From: Pseudomonadota bacterium
Lineage (GTDB): Bacteria; Pseudomonadota; Gammaproteobacteria; Burkholderiales; Burkholderiaceae_D
Assembly: GCA_023389425.1 (NCBI GenBank)
Contig: JAEWEK010000294.1
Coordinates: 1 to 10,643, forward strand
Reading direction: 5' to 3'
DNA length: 10,643 nucleotides
Position 1 is the stretch's first letter, and every line of letters starts with the position of its first letter. The notes beneath the pieces are model-generated. The model was not told where the DNA came from, ran no database searches, and was given only the letters and a program-made list of their open reading frames with translations. Of the stretch, positions 6,164-10,643 are shown piece after piece. Position numbers and translations under genes: made by a program.

Positions 6164-7648
6164 TTAGTTCTTGGTCGATTGCGGCAGCTCCGCGACCAAT
6201 CGGAGCGATACGGACAGCTCGTCGAGCTGGAAATGCGGGCGCAGGAAGGACACCGCGCGGTACACGCCCGGACGGCCCGGCACTTCGGACACCTGCACGC
6301 TCGCCTCGCGCAGCGGGAACTGCGCCTTCTGCTCCTGGCTGGCGTTGTCGTCGAGGAGCACGTACTGCGTCAGCCAGCGATTGAGGTAGTCCTCGACGTT
6401 CGACGCGGCGGCGAAGCTGCCGATCTTGTCGCGCATCATGGCCTTCATGTAGTGCGCGATGCGCGACACCGCGAAGATGTACTGCAGCTGCGAGGACAGC
6501 ACCGCGTTCGCATTGGCCGCCTCGTTGGCATACTTCCTGGCCTTCTGTGCGGACTGCGCGCCGAAGAAGGCCGCGTACGAGGTGTTCTTGCAGTGGACCA
6601 GCGAGATGAAGCCGAGATCCGACAGCTCCTTCTCGCGACGGTCGGTGATCGCCAGCTCGGTCGGGCACTTGAGCGCGACTTCGCCCTCGTCGGTCTTGAA
6701 AGTGTGGGCCGGCAGGTTCTCGACCAGCCCCCCGCCTTCGACGCCGCGGATGGCCGCGCACCAGCCGTAGTCCTCGAAGGCGCGCGTCAGCTTGGTGCCG
6801 AAGGCGTAGGCCGCGTTACACCATAGGTACTTCTGGTGGTCGGTGCCATCGACGTCCTCGACAAAATTGAAGCCCTCGGTGGTGATGCCGTCGACCGGAT
6901 TGAACGGCAAACGACCGAGGAAGCGCGGCAGCGTCAAGCCGACATAGCGCGCGTCTTCGGATTCGCGGAAGCCCTTCCACTTGGCGTATTCGACGGTGTC
7001 GAACACCTTGGCCAGGTCGCGCGGCTTGCCCAGCTCACTGAAGCTGTCGACGCCGAACAGCTCCGGCGCCGCCGAGGTGACAAAGGGCGCATGCGCTGCC
7101 GCCGCCACGTGCGACATCTGCTCGAGGAAGTAGACGTCCTCGGGCTGGCGCGTGATCTCGAAATCGCCCAGCAGCGCGCCGTACGGAGCGCCGCCGAAAG
7201 TGCCGAACTCCTCTTCGTAGACCTTCTTGAAGATGACGCTCTGGTCGAATTCGAGCGCGGACTGGAAGTCCTTCCCCAGCTCGCGCTTGGTCGCGTTGAG
7301 CATCCGGATCTGCAGGTTGGCGCTGGTGGTCGAGTTCCTGACCAGGTAATGCAGGCCGGTCCAGCTGCGTTCGAGCTTCTGGAATTCGGGGGCGTGCATC
7401 ACGGCCGAGAGCTGGGCAGAGATCATGCGGTCCAGCTCGGCCAGGCGCACATCGAGCGTGACCGACAAATTGGCCGACATGACCATGGTCCCGTCCATCA
7501 CCTGGGTCACCAGCTCGGAGATGATGTCGCGCGCACGTTCCTTTTCGCCGCTCGACTTGGCCACCCTGCTCTGCTCGACGATCTGGTCGAGCAGCGAGGT
7601 GTCCAGTTCGACCGCGGGCTTGTTTACCGCTTCGAGGATCGCCGCCAT
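6164..7648 (-). CDS. tssC: TssC (VipB/ImpD), large sheath subunit
   Basis: At 494 residues this has the usual TssC length. Family hallmarks include an early ELDRMISAQL and EFQKLERSWTGLHYLV region (about 70-105), a central TLPRFLGRLPF segment (about 245), CPTELAITDRREKELSDLGF (about 335-355) and the C-terminal HFQLDELSVSLRLVAELP. TssC pairs with TssB to build the contractile sheath around the Hcp tube; contraction drives the tube into a target cell. The start ATG is 1 bp past the tssB stop, and its strong AGGAGG site lies in the last tssB codons, so the two subunits should be translated in a coupled way and near equal amounts. It is intact, with no frameshift. Confidence 0.97.
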   Translation of the reverse strand: MAAILEAVNKPAVELDTSLLDQIVEQSRVAKSSGEKERARDIISELVTQVMDGTMVMSANLSVTLDVRLAELDRMISAQLSAVMHAPEFQKLERSWTGLHYLVRNSTTSANLQIRMLNATKRELGKDFQSALEFDQSVIFKKVYEEEFGTFGGAPYGALLGDFEITRQPEDVYFLEQMSHVAAAAHAPFVTSAAPELFGVDSFSELGKPRDLAKVFDTVEYAKWKGFRESEDARYVGLTLPRFLGRLPFNPVDGITTEGFNFVEDVDGTDHQKYLWCNAAYAFGTKLTRAFEDYGWCAAIRGVEGGGLVENLPAHTFKTDEGEVALKCPTELAITDRREKELSDLGFISLVHCKNTSYAAFFGAQSAQKARKYANEAANANAVLSSQLQYIFAVSRIAHYMKAMMRDKIGSFAAASNVEDYLNRWLTQYVLLDDNASQEQKAQFPLREASVQVSEVPGRPGVYRAVSFLRPHFQLDELSVSLRLVAELPQSTKN

Positions 7649-7649
7649 G

Positions 7650-8153
7650 TCATTCCTCCTTGTGCGCCTTGCGCAGGCCGTCCAGCTTTTCGGTGTTGGA
7701 GAGGACTTCGCTCAGGATGTCCTCGAGCTTGTCGTTCCCGGCCAGCTTGTTGCGCAAGTCGGCCAGTTTGGAGCGCGCTTCCAGCAGGCCCCTGAGCGGC
7801 GCCACTTGCTGCACGATGGCTTCCGGCCTGAAGTCGTCCATTTGCCGGAACTGCAGCTGCACCGCGAACTCGCCGCCTTCATGCGACAGGTGGTTCTCGA
7901 CGCGGAAATTGGCGACCGGGGCGACGCCGGCCAGCACCTCGTCGAAATTGCTGGCGTCGACGTTGACGAAATTGCGGTCCTTGAGGCGCTTCTTCTCGAC
8001 CCCGGGGTCATTACCGAAATCGCCGACCACGCCGAGCACGAAGGGCAGCTCCTTGTTCTCGATCGCGTCGCCGATCTCCACGTCGTAGGTCATCTGCACA
8101 CGCGGCGCGCGCACTTTCTGCAGGCGCTTCTGCACGCTTTCACTTTTAGCCAT
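7650..8153 (-). CDS. tssB: TssB (VipA/ImpB), small sheath subunit
   Basis: This 167-residue protein begins MAKSESVQKRLQKVRAPRVQ and continues with MTYDVEIGDAIENKELPFVLGV, standard for TssB. A conserved KKRLKDRNFVNVDASNFDEVL region (about 55-75) and a C-terminal helical part (about 120-167) complete the family pattern. TssB heterodimerises with TssC to form sheath protomers. The start has GGAG about 7 nt upstream. It is the second gene of the minus-strand operon, 24 bp after the lipoprotein gene and 1 bp before tssC. Confidence 0.97.
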   Translation of the reverse strand: MAKSESVQKRLQKVRAPRVQMTYDVEIGDAIENKELPFVLGVVGDFGNDPGVEKKRLKDRNFVNVDASNFDEVLAGVAPVANFRVENHLSHEGGEFAVQLQFRQMDDFRPEAIVQQVAPLRGLLEARSKLADLRNKLAGNDKLEDILSEVLSNTEKLDGLRKAHKEE

Positions 8154-8177
8154 GTCGACTCCAGTCTGCGGGTGGGT

Positions 8178-8741
8178 TCACTTGAGCGCGCCGAAAGGAT
8201 CGCTGCTGGCGGCCGGACGCGGCTGGGCGGAGGCCGTGCGCTTGGGCGGCTCCTTGCCGTGGGCGATGCTGCGCGTGGTCTGTTCCGGCACCAGCTCCTT
8301 CTCGCCCAGCGCGCTGCGCAGCAGCTTGGCCAGATCCTGCGCCTCGCTGCGCACGGAACCGGAGAGCTTGTTGGTCTGGGTGAGCTCGGCCAGCGCCTTG
8401 CTCGATACGCGCAGCCCGGACACGGCCACGATGCTGCTGGCCAGCGTGTCGTCCGGGTCGCGTTCCAGCGCCGCCAGGGCGTTGACGATCGCGTCGCCGT
8501 AATCCTTGCTGTCGTAGCGCATCTGGGCCATGCGCAGCCAGGGCGCCTTGTCGGCCGGGTAGGCGCCGCCGGCGTCCTTGAGGATGGCGATGGCCTTGTC
8601 GGCCTTCCCGGCCATGAGCGCGGCATCGGCCTCGGACATCATCGACGCCATCGCCGGCGGCCTGGACGGCTGGCTGGTGGTGGCGCAAGCCGCGAGCGCG
8701 GCCGCACAAAGGAAGCTGGGTATCACTCGCTGGAAGATCAT
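8178..8741 (-). CDS. TPR-containing lipoprotein heading the T6SS sheath operon
   Basis: The 187-residue product has a lipoprotein signal peptide with lipobox LAAC and acylated Cys19. Residue +2 is Ala, not Asp, which by the usual Lol rule favours the outer membrane. Residues about 35-110 are helical and read as two tetratricopeptide-like repeats (ADAALMAGKADKAIAILKDAG; PWLRMAQMRYDSKDYGDAIVNALAALERDPDD). A low-complexity Pro/Ala/Lys tail ends in DPFGALK. Comparable lipoproteins precede tssB in some Burkholderiales T6SS loci; I recall the label TagM for one but cannot confirm it. An accessory envelope role, perhaps helping anchor the membrane complex, is inference only. GGAG lies 6 nt before the ATG. 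It is the first gene after the divergent control region. Confidence 0.85.
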   Translation of the reverse strand: MIFQRVIPSFLCAAALAACATTSQPSRPPAMASMMSEADAALMAGKADKAIAILKDAGGAYPADKAPWLRMAQMRYDSKDYGDAIVNALAALERDPDDTLASSIVAVSGLRVSSKALAELTQTNKLSGSVRSEAQDLAKLLRSALGEKELVPEQTTRSIAHGKEPPKRTASAQPRPAASSDPFGALK

Positions 8742-8779
8742 GCCGTTTCTCCGGGACGTTTTGACCAGAGGCCATTATT

Positions 8780-8795
8780 CGGCAAGCACCTCGCA
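8780..8795 (+). promoter_or_regulatory. Candidate sigma54 (-24/-12) promoter for tssJK
   Basis: CGGCAAG-CACC-TCGCA keeps the essential GG-N10-GC spacing and matches 9 of the 12 defined positions of the consensus TGGCACG-N4-TTGCA. The start would fall near 8806, leaving a leader of about 130 nt before tssJ. Sigma54 control of T6SS operons is known in several proteobacteria. No enhancer-binding regulator gene is in the window, and chance matches of this quality occur, so this is tentative. Confidence 0.3.
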
Positions 8796-8819
8796 ACAAA
8801 TTGCGTACGGTCAATTGAC
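8792..8819. repeat. Two adjacent small palindromes in the T6SS control region
   Basis: CGCAA-N4-TTGCG (8792-8805) is followed 4 bp later by the perfect 10-bp palindrome GTCAATTGAC (8810-8819). Both lie near the middle of the divergent gap, where a regulator could act on both operons. The first overlaps the -12 half of the candidate sigma54 element. Confidence 0.55.
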
Positions 8820-8933
8820 TGCGATTTCGTTCGTCTTGTTCTCTTTCATGTCAACCATTGAGCCTGCTCACGGGGCCGGGCCCACGATGCGCTAAGGTCA
8901 AGGTTGATATTTACCAACGGCAAGGACTATCCG

Positions 8934-9473
8934 ATGCACATACGGATGATTTCTGCGATCACTTGCTTGCTAACCCTGGCGGGATGCGGCGCGCTGGGCA
9001 AGTCGCCCGAGCTGCCGGAGGCACTGCAGGCGCCGCGCCAGGTCGCCCTGCACCTGCAGGCGGCGCAGCGGCTGAATGTCAGCGCAGCCGGACAGTCGCT
9101 GGCCCTGATCGTTCGCATCTATAAGCTGAGACAAAACAACACCTTCGAGAATGCGCCGTTTGCGGCCTTCCTCGACCCGGGCAGCGAAAAGCAGTTGCTG
9201 GGCACGGATCTGCTCGAAGTCAGGGAGGTGACGATGGTTCCGGGGCGGCAGCTCGATCTCGACGAGAAAGTGTCGCGCGAGGCCGGCTACATCGGCGTGG
9301 TCGCGCTGTTCCGTGCGCCGGCGCCACAAGGCTGGCGCGCCGCATTCCGCTCGGCCGACGCCGAGCGCAGCGGCGTGACCGTGGGCCTGCTGGCTTGCGC
9401 CCTGTCGGTGGGCGGCGGTGCGCAGGCGATCGGAACGGCGCCGACAGCGGCCGTTCCAGTCCGCTGTCAATAG
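8934..9473 (+). CDS. tssJ: TssJ, T6SS outer-membrane lipoprotein
   Basis: The product has 179 residues. It has a short lipoprotein signal peptide with lipobox LAGC (acylated Cys18). A beta-rich domain follows, matching the TssJ/SciN fold: QVALHLQAAQRLNVSAAGQSLALIVRIYKL (about 33-63), a loop, then LLEVREVTMVPGRQLDLDEK and YIGVVALFR near the end. TssJ anchors the TssJLM membrane complex to the outer membrane by binding the periplasmic end of TssM. The ATG at 8934 is chosen because AAGGA lies 7 nt upstream. A TTG at 8904 would add ten residues before the signal peptide, and a later ATG at 8946 has a poorer ribosome site. It opens the plus-strand operon, 15 bp before tssK. Confidence 0.93.
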   Translation: MHIRMISAITCLLTLAGCGALGKSPELPEALQAPRQVALHLQAAQRLNVSAAGQSLALIVRIYKLRQNNTFENAPFAAFLDPGSEKQLLGTDLLEVREVTMVPGRQLDLDEKVSREAGYIGVVALFRAPAPQGWRAAFRSADAERSGVTVGLLACALSVGGGAQAIGTAPTAAVPVRCQ

Positions 9474-9488
9474 AAGCGAGGGCAGAAC

Positions 9489-10643
9489 GTGGGCATTCCA
9501 TCGAAGGTGCTGTGGAGCGAGGGCCTGTTCCTGCGACCGCAGCACTTCCAGCAGCAGGACCGCTATCACGAAGCGCGCCTGAACCAGACCGCGCGGGCGC
9601 TGCATCCCTACGCCTGGGGCGTGCGCAAGCTCGCGATCGACCACGAGGCGCTGCGTTCGGACGTGCTGCGCGTGGAGCAGCTGTCGGTGATCTTCGCGGA
9701 CGGCGAGGTGTATCGCGCGCCGGCCAGCGATGCGCTGCCGCTGCAGGTTCGGCTGTCGGAGCTGGCGCCGGGCCTGCAGTCGGTTACCTACCACGTCGCC
9801 CTGCCCGCCCTCAAGGCGCACGGCGACAACTGCGGCGCCTCGCCCGACGCCAGCTTCGATACCCGCTACGTGCAGCAGGAGCAGGACACGCACGACCTGT
9901 TCACGCGCGCGGCCCCAGCGCCGGTCAGCTACCTGACGAAGACGGTGCGGCTGGTGTCCGAGCTCGATCCGCTTGAATCCTTCGACAGCTTCCCGCTGGT
10001 GCGGCTGCGGCGCGTGGCCACCGGCGGCTTCGAGGTCGATCCTTCATTCACGCCGCCATCGCTGACGATCGAAGGCGCGCCGGGGCTGCACACCCAGCTC
10101 GCGCGGCTGATGGAAAAGCTGCTGGCGAAGGTGCATGCGCTGCATGGCCGCCTGCGCGAGCCGAACGGGAACGTGGTCGAGATCCGCGCCGGCGACATGT
10201 CGTCGTTCTGGCTGCTGCATACGGCGAGCACCGGCTACGCGGGGTTGACGCAGTACCTGAACCATCCGGAGCTGCATCCGGAGCGCCTGTTCGCCGAGCT
10301 GCTGGCGCTCGCCGGTGGGCTGATGAGCTATTCGCGCGGCGTCGGGCTGGAGGACCTGCCAGCGTACGAGCACGCCGATCCCGGGCCGGCGTTCACGCGC
10401 ATCGACGACATCATCCGCACGCTGCTGGATACGGTGATCTCCTCGAAGTATTTCGCGATCGCCCTGCGCCAGGACCGGCCATCCTTCCATCTCGGCGCGC
10501 TGGACTCGGGCAGGATCAATGCACGCACGACGCTGTACCTTGCTGTGTCGGCGGATATGCCGGCGCTGCAGATGGTGGACATCGTACCGCTGCGCTTCAA
10601 GGCCGGGAGTCCGGAGGACGTGGACAAGTTCGTGCTCTCGGCC
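9489..10643 (+). CDS. tssK: TssK, T6SS baseplate adaptor (3' truncated by the window edge)
   Basis: A reading frame beginning GTG-GGC-ATT at 9489 stays open for 385 codons to the last base. It starts (M)GIPSKVLWSEGLFLRPQHFQ and continues with QQDRYHEARLNQTARALHPY and WGVRKLAIDHEAL, the unmistakable TssK/ImpJ N-terminal shell domain. Later segments are also typical: MSSFWLLHTASTGY, ELLALAGGLMSYSRG and, at the edge, RFKAGSPEDVDKFVLSA. Family members have about 445 residues, so about 60 are missing. TssK trimers link the TssEFG wedges to the cytoplasmic parts of TssL and TssM. The GTG start has GAGGG 6 nt upstream and no ATG is nearby. The next gene is probably tssL, outside the window. Confidence 0.95.
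   Translation, partial: MGIPSKVLWSEGLFLRPQHFQQQDRYHEARLNQTARALHPYAWGVRKLAIDHEALRSDVLRVEQLSVIFADGEVYRAPASDALPLQVRLSELAPGLQSVTYHVALPALKAHGDNCGASPDASFDTRYVQQEQDTHDLFTRAAPAPVSYLTKTVRLVSELDPLESFDSFPLVRLRRVATGGFEVDPSFTPPSLTIEGAPGLHTQLARLMEKLLAKVHALHGRLREPNGNVVEIRAGDMSSFWLLHTASTGYAGLTQYLNHPELHPERLFAELLALAGGLMSYSRGVGLEDLPAYEHADPGPAFTRIDDIIRTLLDTVISSKYFAIALRQDRPSFHLGALDSGRINARTTLYLAVSADMPALQMVDIVPLRFKAGSPEDVDKFVLSA

Larger units (their letters stand above)
8742..8933. promoter_or_regulatory. Divergent control region between the two T6SS operons
   Basis: This gap between the lipoprotein and tssJ starts must hold both operon promoters, and it is AT-richer than its surroundings. No convincing sigma70 -35/-10 pair was found; a perfect TTGACA on the minus strand (8854-8849) lacks a -10 box at 16-18 bp. 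The region holds five TTGAC pentamers: plus strand at 8761 and 8815, minus strand at 8810-8814, 8850-8854 and 8897-8901. It also holds two small dyads and a candidate sigma54 element, listed separately. A GC-rich stretch (8871-8883) lies near the tssJ side. Confidence 0.6.

Noticed and set aside
5643..6761. A 372-codon frame suggesting an Hcp with a long N-terminal extension (fusion)
   Set aside because: The part upstream of 6134 is an arginine-rich out-of-frame reading of tssC. The real start has an AGGAG site and the conserved MAIDVYLQIDG beginning.
7425..8861. A 478-codon plus-strand open frame opposite tssC, tssB and the lipoprotein gene
   Set aside because: It crosses three well-supported genes and their junctions, has no recognisable domain and has no ribosome site; it is another GC-driven shadow.
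8970..9893. A 307-codon minus-strand frame opposite tssJ/tssK
   Set aside because: It has no ribosome site or domain and spans two supported genes on the other strand.
9395..9976. A 193-codon plus-strand frame overlapping tssJ and tssK
   Set aside because: It is out of frame with both genes and Arg/Ala-rich. The true frame is tssK from GTG 9489, which runs to the window end with clear family motifs.
1..10643. CRISPR arrays, insertion sequences, toxin-immunity pairs or phage genes
   Set aside because: No regularly spaced repeats, transposase motifs, terminal repeats, VgrG/PAAR/Rhs or effector-like genes were seen on either strand.

Overview
The window looks like a chromosomal stretch from a GC-rich betaproteobacterium of the order Burkholderiales, most likely Oxalobacteraceae (Massilia-like). 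This is inferred from the PHA-type phasin, the Burkholderia-style type VI secretion (T6SS) gene order, the CueR type and the codon use. No database search was possible, so the lineage is tentative.

Left part (1-1461). A tRNA 3' end, probably tRNA-Leu, is followed by a strong bidirectional terminator. Next is a minus-strand copper regulator gene of the cueR type. Its own promoter carries a textbook CueR operator, ACCTTCC-N7-GGAAGGT, in a 19-bp spacer. Back to back with it is a plus-strand promoter for a 68-residue secreted two-cysteine protein. Then comes a phasin gene. The two divergent promoters share an exact 11-bp inverted repeat that contains both -10 boxes.

Middle and right part (1464-10643). 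This is a T6SS locus built as two divergent operons around an intergenic region of about 190 bp (8742-8933). The minus-strand operon reads TPR lipoprotein, tssB, tssC, hcp, tssE, clpV (tssH), tssA. It encodes the contractile sheath (TssB/TssC), inner tube (Hcp), the baseplate gp25-like protein (TssE), the sheath-recycling ATPase (ClpV) and the TssA sheath-assembly cap. The plus-strand operon starts with tssJ, the outer-membrane lipoprotein of the membrane complex. It continues with tssK, the baseplate adaptor, which starts at GTG and runs off the window edge. tssF and tssG, normally found between tssE and clpV in this gene order, are absent there. tssL, tssM, vgrG, PAAR and effector genes are also not in the window and are presumably beyond the right edge or elsewhere.

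No undescribed multi-gene system is evident. The points most worth checking are the mirror-image divergent cueR promoter with a near-leaderless small secreted gene, the missing tssF/tssG, the hairpin between hcp and tssE, the TTGAC-rich control region between the two T6SS operons, and the alternative hairpins where the phasin gene and tssA converge.
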